8,639 bases of DNA from Thermoleophilia bacterium. Its GTDB lineage: Bacteria; Actinomycetota; Thermoleophilia; Miltoncostaeales; Miltoncostaeaceae. The translations under genes and the position numbers were made by a program. The notes under the pieces were generated by a model that saw only the letters and a list, made by a program, of their open reading frames with translations, did no database searches and was not told where the DNA came from. Shown one piece after another: positions 1 to 5,754 of the stretch. Location: NCBI GenBank assembly GCA_017882555.1, contig JADGPH010000057.1, positions 1 through 8,639 on the forward strand, read 5' to 3'. The first letter of the stretch is position 1. Every line of letters starts with the position of its first letter.

Positions 1-492
1 ACGAGCTACACCTTCGAGATTGTGTGCGATTACGGCGCGTATCGCGACCTTCAGCGCCACCGGATGCTCACCCTGCAGGCCCAACCGCTTGGCGTCAGCC
101 TCGGCTGGTCGTTGCCCGACGAGGTCAAGGCCGCGGGCCTCGCCGATACGTACACCCAGGCGATGACCGAGAGCGCCGAACTCTACGGGGTGCTCGCCGA
201 CACTCTCCCACTTGCGGCGCCGTACGCGGTGAGCCTCGCCCACCGAATTCGCTTCGTGATGGTGATGAATGCCCGTGAGGCGATGCACTTGATCGAGTTG
301 CGCAGCCAACCCCAGGGACATCTCACCTACCGCACGGTCGCCCAGCAGATGCACGCGCGGATTGCCGAGGTCGGCCACACGGCGATCGCGCAGATGATGA
401 GGTTTGTCGACCACTCGACCCCCGCCGCCGGACGACTGTCTGCCGAACGCCGCCTCGAACAGCGCCGGACAGGCGAGACCCATGCCCGCTAA
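1..492 (+). CDS. ThyX-like (flavin-dependent thymidylate synthase family) protein, C-terminal part, probably non-canonical
   Basis: The reading frame is open from base 1, so this is the C-terminal 163 residues of a longer protein whose start lies outside the window. The ThyX family makes dTMP from dUMP using FAD and methylene-tetrahydrofolate. Seen here: an RHR triplet (residues 19-21 of the visible part) inside a YRDLQRHR context, then an LPLA-x(7)-HRIRF-x(4)-NARE-x(4)-IELR stretch, which matches the usual ThyX pattern LPLxxY...NxRSLxxFLxLR. The ThyX signature is RHR-x7-S, but here the position after RHR plus seven residues is proline (P29), and no S-x-R follows in the expected place. The match to the family is therefore good in overall layout but poor at the signature serine. 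I infer a paralogue or a second, degenerate ThyX domain that may not make dTMP. The stop overlaps the likely start of the next gene by 11 nt, which suggests one transcript. I have not assigned the thyX symbol for these reasons. Confidence 0.75.
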   Translation, partial: TSYTFEIVCDYGAYRDLQRHRMLTLQAQPLGVSLGWSLPDEVKAAGLADTYTQAMTESAELYGVLADTLPLAAPYAVSLAHRIRFVMVMNAREAMHLIELRSQPQGHLTYRTVAQQMHARIAEVGHTAIAQMMRFVDHSTPAAGRLSAERRLEQRRTGETHAR

Positions 493-1324
493 TGTCCAAC
501 CCGTGAGCTCGCAGCGACCACGACTCGGCGGCATGGCCCTCGCAAATGGGCTGCTCGTCCACGGACCCGCGCATTGGGCCGCCGCCATCCAGCGCGCCGA
601 CGGCTCCATCGCCGTCGCCTCGGGCCGGAAACCGCGCTTCGACATTGGGGCGATCGGCCAGCTGCCGATCGTACGGGGCGTCCTGCGGCTCGGTGAATCG
701 GTCGCGGTACTGCCGGCGATGCGCCGCGGACTGCCCGAGGCCCGCTTTGCGATCGAAGAACGGGAGGCGACCTTCGCCGTCGTCGTCGCGCTTGCCACCG
801 GCGGGATTGCGCGGCGGCGACTCCGATCTCCCCTGGCGCAAGAGGGCGTCTCCGCGGTTGTCGGACTCATGCCGGCAATCGTGTCGCTGCGCGGATCGCG
901 AGCGGCGGCCTGGCACGCGGTCGAGCACAAGAGCATCGCGGCATATGAAGCTGGCGGGCCGGCGGAGGTCGCCAACGCCGCCGCGTACCCCAAAGAGCAC
1001 CCGCGATGTGGCAGCAACCTGATCCTGCCGATGGTCGTGGCCACCGTCGCCACCAATCTCGCCATGCGGGCCTTGCCCCAACGCCGTCGCCCGGGCAGCC
1101 GTGCCGTGGCGGGTGCGATCGCCGCCGGTGCCGCCGTCGAGCTGCTCTTGTTCGTGACGCGCCACCCCGAGCATCCGGTGGCCCGTGGCGTCCATGGCGT
1201 GGGCCACGCCATCCAAGCGCATCTGGCGACCATCGAACCCGAGGCGGCAGAGCTTGTGGTCGGCGCCGCCGCGCTCGACGAGATCTGTCGGGTCGAGGGC
1301 ATTCCTCTCGAGCCGGACGACTGA
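482..1324 (+). CDS. DUF1385 (YqhQ-like) membrane protein
   Basis: This is a 280-residue protein of the DUF1385/YqhQ family, whose biochemical role I do not know. Seen in the sequence: an N-terminal GGMALANGLLVHGPAHWAAA block (about residues 16-35), equivalent to the family's GGQAVxEGVMMRGPxxxAxA; HAVEHK at 145-150, equivalent to HGAEHK; and HPRCGSN at 173-179, equivalent to HPRCGT. Hydrophobic segments near 180-198 and 209-227 look like membrane helices, with weaker hydrophobic stretches before HAVEHK. The histidines, glutamate and cysteine of the EHK and HPRC motifs could bind metal, but that is only inference. I chose ATG 482 because it lies just upstream of the conserved block. A TTG at 404 would add 26 low-complexity residues lying inside the ThyX-like gene, and GTG 503 is also possible. 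The region between the N-terminal block and HAVEHK appears shorter than I would expect for the family. The gene overlaps the ThyX-like gene by 11 nt, so the two are probably co-transcribed. Confidence 0.85.
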   Translation: MPANVQPVSSQRPRLGGMALANGLLVHGPAHWAAAIQRADGSIAVASGRKPRFDIGAIGQLPIVRGVLRLGESVAVLPAMRRGLPEARFAIEEREATFAVVVALATGGIARRRLRSPLAQEGVSAVVGLMPAIVSLRGSRAAAWHAVEHKSIAAYEAGGPAEVANAAAYPKEHPRCGSNLILPMVVATVATNLAMRALPQRRRPGSRAVAGAIAAGAAVELLLFVTRHPEHPVARGVHGVGHAIQAHLATIEPEAAELVVGAAALDEICRVEGIPLEPDD

Positions 1325-1326
1325 CA

Positions 1327-1341
1327 CCGACCGTCGGTCGG
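1327..1341. promoter_or_regulatory. 15-bp perfect dyad (CCGACCG-T-CGGTCGG)
   Basis: The two 7-bp arms are exact inverted repeats around one central base, starting 2 nt after the stop of the DUF1385 gene and about 83 nt before the next start codon. As RNA it could form a 5-bp GC-rich stem with a 5-nt loop. No T-tract follows, so it is a poor intrinsic terminator. It may equally be a repressor site for the phosphoribosyltransferase gene or a chance dyad in GC-rich DNA. Apart from this dyad and the Shine-Dalgarno sequence, the 99-bp gap shows nothing I can name. Confidence 0.35.
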
Positions 1342-1407
1342 CTGTCCAGGTGCGCACCGTGACTACCCGCATCCCCTACGTTGCAGGCGTGCACGACGTG
1401 AGTAGCC

Positions 1408-1413
1408 AAGGGA
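1408..1413 (+). promoter_or_regulatory. Ribosome binding site AAGGGA
   Basis: This purine-rich Shine-Dalgarno-like sequence lies 10 nt before ATG 1424 and supports that start for the phosphoribosyltransferase-family gene. The GTG at 1359 lies in another frame. Confidence 0.5.
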
Positions 1414-1423
1414 CGGTCCGCAG

Positions 1424-2554
1424 ATGACCAACGTGCCCAACGCCCTACGGCGACGACTCGCCCCTGGGACCTTCTTGCTGCCTGTCGACAAGATGCGCAG
1501 TGGTTACTACTCCGATGCGTACTTCACGTTTTCGCGCGAAGTCCTCGAGGCCGACGATCACCACCCCCGCGTGTTGATGCAGGTCTTCCAGCGCGATGAT
1601 TCGGTGCTCGGTGGGATCGATGAGGCGCTCGCAATCTTGCGTCTGTGTTCGGGCCGCGAAGTCGGTGGCGAGTGGATCACCGGTTGGGATCAGTTGCAGG
1701 TCCGAGCGCTCTACGACGGAGATCTGATCGAGCCCTGGGAACCCGTGCTCGAGATTGCGGGCGATTACGCGCTGTTCTGTCACCTGGAGACGCTGTATCT
1801 CGGCGTCCTCGCGCGCCGTACGCTGATAAGTCGCAACGTGCGTGACGTTGTTGAGGCGGCCGGCGGCAAGGCGATCATGTACTTCCCCGCGCGGTTTGAT
1901 CACTGGCATGTTCAAACTGGCGACGGGTGGGCCGCCCACATCGCGGGGGCGATCGGCGTATCCACCGACGCGCAGGCCTCTTGGTGGGGTGGCAAAGGGA
2001 TAGGGACCGTCCCGCACGGGCTGATTGCCGCCTACGGCGGCGACACCGTAAGGGCGGCCGTTAAGTTCGCGGACCGCTTCGCGGACGAGCTGTACGTCAC
2101 CGTGTTGGTCGACTTCGAAAACGATTCGGTACGCACCGCACTCGAGGTCGCCGACGCGTTGGGCGACCGTCTCTGGGCGGTGCGGGTGGATACCTCCAAC
2201 ACGATGGTCGACCGGTCGCTGTGGCATGAAATGGGCCGCTTTACCCCGACCGGTGTCGTACCCGAGTTGGTCTCAAAGGTACGTCGCGCACTCGACAACG
2301 CCGGCCACGACCACGTGCGCATCGTGGTCTCGGGCGGTTTCGACCCGGAACGGATTCGCGCCTTCGAGCGCGCGTCGGTGCCGGTCGATGCCTACGGCGT
2401 GGGCAGCTCCTTGCTGCGGGGCGCCAATGACTTTACGGCCGATGTCGTCCGCGTCGACGGACGACCGTGTGCAAAAGTGGGCCGCGAGGAGCGTCCCACA
2501 CCCCGGCTGACGCCGGTCGTCTGGGATTCCGATGCACCCGAGGTGCTCTCATGA
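1424..2554 (+). CDS. Nicotinate/quinolinate phosphoribosyltransferase family protein
   Basis: This is a 376-residue type II phosphoribosyltransferase fold protein of the NAPRTase/QPRTase superfamily, which transfers the phosphoribosyl group of PRPP to a pyridine carboxylate in NAD synthesis or salvage. Seen: an N-terminal KMRSGYYSDAYF segment (23-34), resembling the substrate-site D-x-YF motif; LETLYLGVLARR in the middle; GTVPHGLIAAYGGD around H198, equivalent to the GTxPHA segment of nicotinate phosphoribosyltransferases; and SGGFDPERI (303-311) followed by VDAYGVGSSLL near 322-332, the usual phosphate-binding end of the barrel. The RKTxP and KDNH-type motifs of classical NadC are absent, so nicotinate is the likelier substrate. 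The protein is divergent from bacterial PncB and closer in size to archaeal-type enzymes, so I leave the symbol blank. Nicotinamide or another base remains possible. ATG 1424 is supported by AAGGGA 10 nt upstream. The last codon overlaps the start of the epimerase gene (ATGA), indicating coupled translation. Confidence 0.78.
   Translation: MTNVPNALRRRLAPGTFLLPVDKMRSGYYSDAYFTFSREVLEADDHHPRVLMQVFQRDDSVLGGIDEALAILRLCSGREVGGEWITGWDQLQVRALYDGDLIEPWEPVLEIAGDYALFCHLETLYLGVLARRTLISRNVRDVVEAAGGKAIMYFPARFDHWHVQTGDGWAAHIAGAIGVSTDAQASWWGGKGIGTVPHGLIAAYGGDTVRAAVKFADRFADELYVTVLVDFENDSVRTALEVADALGDRLWAVRVDTSNTMVDRSLWHEMGRFTPTGVVPELVSKVRRALDNAGHDHVRIVVSGGFDPERIRAFERASVPVDAYGVGSSLLRGANDFTADVVRVDGRPCAKVGREERPTPRLTPVVWDSDAPEVLS
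2540..2545 (+). promoter_or_regulatory. Ribosome binding site GAGGTG for the epimerase gene
   Basis: GAGGTG lies 5 nt before ATG 2551, inside the end of the preceding gene. It supports ATG 2551 over the longer upstream reading frame that begins inside the phosphoribosyltransferase gene. Confidence 0.6.
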
Positions 2555-2970
2555 TCCCCACGGCCCACCTTCATCATGTTGCGTACGTCGTTGCCGACCT
2601 GGATGCCGCCCTGCCGCTCTTCGTGGCGCGCTTCGGCCTCACGCAGGAGATACGTGAGGTGATGCCCGAACAAGGTGTCGAGGCCATCATGTTGGGTGCC
2701 GGCGCCGCCGGAGTCGAACTGATCGCGCCGCTGGACCCCGACGGTGCCATCGCGCGGTTCCTCGACAAGCGTGGTGAAGGTCTGCACCACGTCGCATTTG
2801 GTGTTCCCGACGTCGCGGCCATGTTGGCCCGTCTGACTCGCGACGGCGTGGAGCTGATCGACACCGCGCCGCGCCGCGGACTCGGTGGGCACCTGGTTGC
2901 GTTCGTCCACCCGAGCTCGGGTGCCGGGGCACTTACCGAATTGGTCGAGGTCGCACACGCCGAGCGTTAG
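2551..2970 (+). CDS. mce: Methylmalonyl-CoA epimerase (VOC family)
   Basis: This is a 139-residue vicinal-oxygen-chelate protein that interconverts the (2R) and (2S) forms of methylmalonyl-CoA (EC 5.1.99.1), linking propionyl-CoA metabolism to succinyl-CoA through methylmalonyl-CoA mutase. It has two VOC repeats. The first starts with LHHVAYVV-x-DLDAAL (7-21) and the second with GLHHVAFGVPDV (77-88). Family motifs seen are PEQGV (39-43), FLDKRGEGLHHVAF (70-83), the GLGGHLVAFVHP segment (110-121) and the LTELVE end (128-133). The expected metal ligands are a His at 9, Gln 41, a His at 79/80 and Glu 130, all present, so the enzyme should be active. Length is normal for the family. The start at 2551 overlaps the preceding stop as ATGA and has GAGGTG 5 nt upstream. 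No mutase or propionyl-CoA carboxylase gene lies in the window, so its pairing with an NAD-related gene looks like operon convenience or an unknown link. Confidence 0.93.
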   Translation: MIPTAHLHHVAYVVADLDAALPLFVARFGLTQEIREVMPEQGVEAIMLGAGAAGVELIAPLDPDGAIARFLDKRGEGLHHVAFGVPDVAAMLARLTRDGVELIDTAPRRGLGGHLVAFVHPSSGAGALTELVEVAHAER

Positions 2971-2996
2971 CGGCCGGTCGCGGTGACATCCTCCGC

Positions 2997-3057
2997 CATC
3001 GCGGGTGCACCATCCCGGTCCTCCGTACGACATCGCGAGGGGGCTCCAGCATCGCGA
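2997..3057. repeat. Three CATCGCG-type short repeats upstream of the small-protein/ychF pair
   Basis: CATCGCGG occurs at 2997-3004, and exact CATCGCGA copies occur at 3031-3038 and 3050-3057. The last two start 19 bp apart, close to two helical turns, so a protein could read both from the same face. The last copy is part of an 8-bp palindrome, ATCGCGAT (3051-3058). A TAGACT at 3058-3063 could serve as a -10 element, but I see no good -35. The 125-bp gap between the epimerase gene and the next gene is the only sizeable non-coding stretch on this strand, so it probably holds the promoter for the next two genes. Nothing else is recognisable in it. Confidence 0.35.
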
Positions 3058-3084
3058 TAGACTCGCTGCGGGCGATCGACACCG

Positions 3085-3090
3085 AAGGAG
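3085..3090 (+). promoter_or_regulatory. Ribosome binding site AAGGAG
   Basis: A near-consensus Shine-Dalgarno sequence lies 5 nt before ATG 3096. It is the strongest such site in the window and good evidence that the small 73-residue gene is translated. Confidence 0.75.
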
Positions 3091-3095
3091 TACGA

Positions 3096-3317
3096 ATGGC
3101 CGGACGTCGGCTGGAATTGGGCTTTGAAGGCGGCAACATCTTGCGCGCAACCCTCGAGGATGCCCAGGTCGACGCCCTGACGGCGGCACTCGGCGACACG
3201 CCGAGCTGGTACCAGCTCGCATCCGAAGAGGGCAACTTGTGGATCAAGCTCGCGGACCTGCAGTTTGTGCGTGTTCCTGACGACGGCCCCCATGGGGTCG
3301 GCTTCTCGCGCGCGTAG
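3096..3317 (+). CDS. Small protein of unknown function (73 aa)
   Basis: I do not recognise this protein with confidence. It has 73 residues, mixed charge, no cysteine, no signal peptide and no membrane segment. The pattern is LELGFEGGNILRATLEDAQV (residues 6-25), a short helix-like DALTAAL, then SWYQLASEEGNLWIKLADLQFVRVPDD. This looks like a small beta-rich domain with one helix, of the sort found in cytoplasmic binding proteins. A strong AAGGAG 5 nt before the ATG supports it as a real gene, and its composition and codon use match the neighbours. It ends 9 nt before the GTG of the YchF-type gene, so the two are almost certainly co-transcribed, and a functional link with that NTPase is a reasonable guess. 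Confidence 0.75.
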   Translation: MAGRRLELGFEGGNILRATLEDAQVDALTAALGDTPSWYQLASEEGNLWIKLADLQFVRVPDDGPHGVGFSRA

Positions 3318-3326
3318 GCGGCGCCT

Positions 3327-4403
3327 GTGGACCTGGGATTGGTCGGCCGCACCAACGCCGGCAAGACCGCACTGTTTAACCTGATCACGAAATCGTCCGC
3401 CGAGATCGCGTCCTACCCGTTCACGACCCGTGAGGCGCTGCGCGGAATGGCCGAGGTGCCCGACCCGCGCATCGATGCGATCGCCGACGTCCAGAACATT
3501 CCCCGGCGAGTACGGGCCCAAGTCCAGGTCGTCGACATCCCCGGCCTCGCCGCGGGTGCCGGACACGGCGAAGGACTCGGTGGCAGGGCGCTGGGCGAAT
3601 TGCGTCAAATGGATGCGCTGATCCACGTCGTGCGAGGGTTTGCGAACCAAGAGGTTCCCCACCCGGAGGGCAACGTCAACCCCGTCAGCGATGCCGAGGC
3701 AATTGACCTCGAGCTGATGCTCGCGGACCGCGAGCAGCTTGAGCGCCGGCTGGACAAGGTGCGCAAGGGCGCAAAGTCGGGCGACGCGGCGGCCAAGGCG
3801 GAACTGGGCTCACTCGAATTGCTCGCCGCCGAGATAGATGCGGGCAACCCGCTGCGCATGACCGCCGATCAGGACGCGTTGGCACTCGGCCTGGACATGG
3901 GCCTGCTGACCGCCAAGCCGGTGCTCTATGTCGTCAACACCGACGACCCCGGCACCCCCCCCAGCGACCTTGCGGCCTACGCGGCGGAGCGCGGCGCCCA
4001 GGTGATCGCGCTTGCCGTCGGCACCGAACTGGAACTGGCCCAGTTGAGCCCCGACGAGGCGGCGGAACTGGCTGCCGAGATGGAGCTCGGGGACGTGCGC
4101 GGAGCAGACGCAATGGTGCGGGCGGCCTACGAGCTACTGGATCTGGTGACGTTCTTCACCGGATCAGGCCCGCCGGAGGCGCGCGCGTGGCCGATCCGTC
4201 GCGGACTGACCGCCGATCGTGCCGCTGGCAAGATCCACTCCGATATGGAGCGCGGCTTCATCCGTGCCGAGGTCATCGCCTGGGACGCTCTGGTGGGCGC
4301 AGGATCGTTTTCCAAGGCCCGCGAGGGTGCGCTGGTACGCATGGAAGGCAAGGACTACGTCGTCCAAGAGGGCGACGTCATGCAGATCCGGTTCGCCGTC
4401 TAA
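3327..4403 (+). CDS. ychF: Divergent YchF/Ola1-type P-loop NTPase (OBG family)
   Basis: This is a 358-residue cytoplasmic NTPase of the OBG/YchF group, ribosome-associated proteins that often prefer ATP to GTP. Domains: the G domain (about 1-265) carries the P-loop GRTNAGKT (7-14), a switch region with SYPFTT (29-34), G3 DIPG (70-73) followed by GHGEGLGG, and N204-T-D-D in the G4 place instead of NKxD. YchF proteins also lack NKxD, which explains their ATP use. A charged helical arm at about 125-175 contains the DREQLERRLDKVRKGAKSGD stretch typical of YchF. The C-terminal TGS-like domain (about 270-356) has TFFTGSGPPEARAW, then IHSDMERGFIRAEVI and EGKDYVVQEGDVMQIRF, all close to the family. 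The P-loop departs from the near-universal GLPNVGKST, and G3 is DIPG, not DIAG, so this may be a paralogue; a canonical copy could lie elsewhere. GTG 3327 is the start, 9 nt after the small gene, placing the P-loop at the usual distance from the N-terminus. Confidence 0.85.
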   Translation: MDLGLVGRTNAGKTALFNLITKSSAEIASYPFTTREALRGMAEVPDPRIDAIADVQNIPRRVRAQVQVVDIPGLAAGAGHGEGLGGRALGELRQMDALIHVVRGFANQEVPHPEGNVNPVSDAEAIDLELMLADREQLERRLDKVRKGAKSGDAAAKAELGSLELLAAEIDAGNPLRMTADQDALALGLDMGLLTAKPVLYVVNTDDPGTPPSDLAAYAAERGAQVIALAVGTELELAQLSPDEAAELAAEMELGDVRGADAMVRAAYELLDLVTFFTGSGPPEARAWPIRRGLTADRAAGKIHSDMERGFIRAEVIAWDALVGAGSFSKAREGALVRMEGKDYVVQEGDVMQIRFAV

Positions 4404-4425
4404 GGCATTCCGAAGCACGTCCGCC
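4404..4425. other. 22-bp convergent intergenic gap with no visible terminator
   Basis: The ychF-type gene and cysN end facing each other with 22 bp between their stops. I see no hairpin with a T-tract in this gap or overlapping the stops. Transcripts from both sides may run into each other, or termination may depend on Rho. Confidence 0.5.
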
Positions 4426-5754
4426 CTAGCTGGCGTCCTCGATCATTCCCGCAGCGACGGTGCCGTTACTCGCGTCGTCGATCAAGATGAATCCGCCGGT
4501 CGCCCGATTCTGACGGTACTCATCGCACATCAACGGTAATGATGTGCGGATGCGCACCCTGCCGATGTCGTTGAGGGCAAAAGCATCAACATCCTGCTCG
4601 CGTTCCAGCGTCTCCACGTCGACCCGATCAACCAGAGCAACGACAATCGCATGTACGCGCCGGGTCGTGTGTTTGATGGTCAAACGATCTCCCGCACGCA
4701 AGGGACGCTCGGACATCCAACAGATCGTAGCCTCCAGATCGCGTGCGACCGTTGGGGTGTCCCCGGGAAGGCAGATGAGATCGCCTCGGGACACGTCGAT
4801 GTCATCCTCGAGGCGAATCGTCACCGACAGCGGCGCGCACGCTTCGTCAAGCGATCCGTCATAGGTGTCGATCGCAGCGATCCGCGTCTGCTGCCCCCCC
4901 GGCAGGACCACGACGGTTTGGCCGGCATGCAGCGCGCCGCTGGCCAGCTGGCCGGCATAGCCCCGATAGTCCTCATGGCACGCAGATGGGCCGAGCGTGG
5001 ACTCGGGCCCATTACCACAAGGCTCCCCTAAGCCGGCGGGAATGGCCGCACCGGGGCGAATCACCCACTGCACCGGAAAGCGCACCGACACGTCGTTGGG
5101 GTGGTCGTATTCGACCTCCACCGATTCAAGATGCTCGAGCAGCGTCGGACCGGCGTACCACGGCATGCCCGGTGCGCGCTCCACGACATTGTCACCGTGG
5201 AGCGCCGAGATTGGAATGCAGGTCGCCTCACGAACCCCGAGGCCGTCGAGGAATGCGCGCACGTCGGCCGCGATCTGGTCAAAGACCTCCTGACGGTAGC
5301 CTACGAGATCCATCTTGTTGACGCAGACGGCAACATGCGGAATTCCCAGAAGCGCACTGATATAGGCATGTCGCTTGGATTGCTCGAGCACCCCTTTGCG
5401 CGCATCGATCAATACGATGGACAAGTCCGCCGTCGAGGCCCCGGTGACCATATTGCGCGTGTACTGCTTGTGCCCGGGGACATCGGCAATGATGAAGCGT
5501 CGGCGATCGGTCGCGAAGTACCGATAGGCGACATCGATCGTGATGCCCTGCTCGCGCTCGGCCCGCAGGCCATCGGTGAGCAGCGCGAGATCGAGTGCTC
5601 CGTCGCTGCTGCGCCGACGACTGGCCTCTGCGACCTGTACGAGCTGATCGTCGAGCACCTGCTTGGTGTCGTAGAGCAGACGCCCGATCAACGTGCTCTT
5701 GCCGTCGTCGACCGAGCCGGCGGTGGTGAATCGAAGCAGGCCAAGGGCACTCAA
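4426..5754 (-). CDS. cysN: Sulfate adenylyltransferase subunit 1 (CysN, regulatory GTPase)
   Basis: CysN hydrolyses GTP to drive the CysD-catalysed formation of APS from sulfate and ATP in the cytoplasm. This 442-residue protein carries an EF-Tu-like GTPase domain with GSVDDGKST (13-21), REQGITIDVAYRYF (67-80), DVPGHKQY (91-98) and NKMD (146-149), followed by two beta-barrel domains. It ends without an APS kinase (CysC) domain, so it is the simple, unfused form. The start is TTG 5754, which overlaps the cysD stop as TTGA; AGGCAGGA lies 5 nt upstream, and the G1 motif then sits at the normal distance from the N-terminus. Between the conserved QWVIRP (229-234) and DYRGYAGQ (262-269) there are about 27 residues where related proteins have roughly 7, an insertion of about 20 residues that is Gly/Pro-rich and holds C246 and C259. 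The gene is the last of the sulfate operon and ends 22 bp from the oppositely oriented ychF-type gene. Confidence 0.96.
   Translation of the reverse strand: MSALGLLRFTTAGSVDDGKSTLIGRLLYDTKQVLDDQLVQVAEASRRRSSDGALDLALLTDGLRAEREQGITIDVAYRYFATDRRRFIIADVPGHKQYTRNMVTGASTADLSIVLIDARKGVLEQSKRHAYISALLGIPHVAVCVNKMDLVGYRQEVFDQIAADVRAFLDGLGVREATCIPISALHGDNVVERAPGMPWYAGPTLLEHLESVEVEYDHPNDVSVRFPVQWVIRPGAAIPAGLGEPCGNGPESTLGPSACHEDYRGYAGQLASGALHAGQTVVVLPGGQQTRIAAIDTYDGSLDEACAPLSVTIRLEDDIDVSRGDLICLPGDTPTVARDLEATICWMSERPLRAGDRLTIKHTTRRVHAIVVALVDRVDVETLEREQDVDAFALNDIGRVRIRTSLPLMCDEYRQNRATGGFILIDDASNGTVAAGMIEDAS

Noticed and set aside
1327..1350. Intrinsic terminator at the end of the DUF1385 gene
   Set aside because: The dyad is present but no T-run follows, so I list it only as a dyad of unknown role.
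323..1372. Long open frame of 349 codons on the minus strand opposite the DUF1385 gene
   Set aside because: Its translation is rich in Arg, Gly and Asp with no domain pattern, whereas the + strand frame shows the conserved DUF1385 motifs. It is a shadow typical of high-GC coding DNA.
1445..2227. 260-codon minus-strand frame opposite the phosphoribosyltransferase gene
   Set aside because: It has no recognisable motif and mirrors a well-supported + strand gene.
3035..3063. Sigma-70-type promoter with TAGACT as -10
   Set aside because: No sequence close to TTGACA lies 16-18 bp upstream; the -10 match alone is too weak to call a promoter.
2392..3222. 276-codon minus-strand frame spanning the epimerase gene and the gap after it
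   Set aside because: It is low-complexity and Arg-rich, and it contradicts the epimerase and the small gene with the strong ribosome binding site.
2967..3662. 231-codon minus-strand frame opposite the small protein and the start of ychF
   Set aside because: No family pattern is visible; the + strand P-loop gene and AAGGAG site explain the region.
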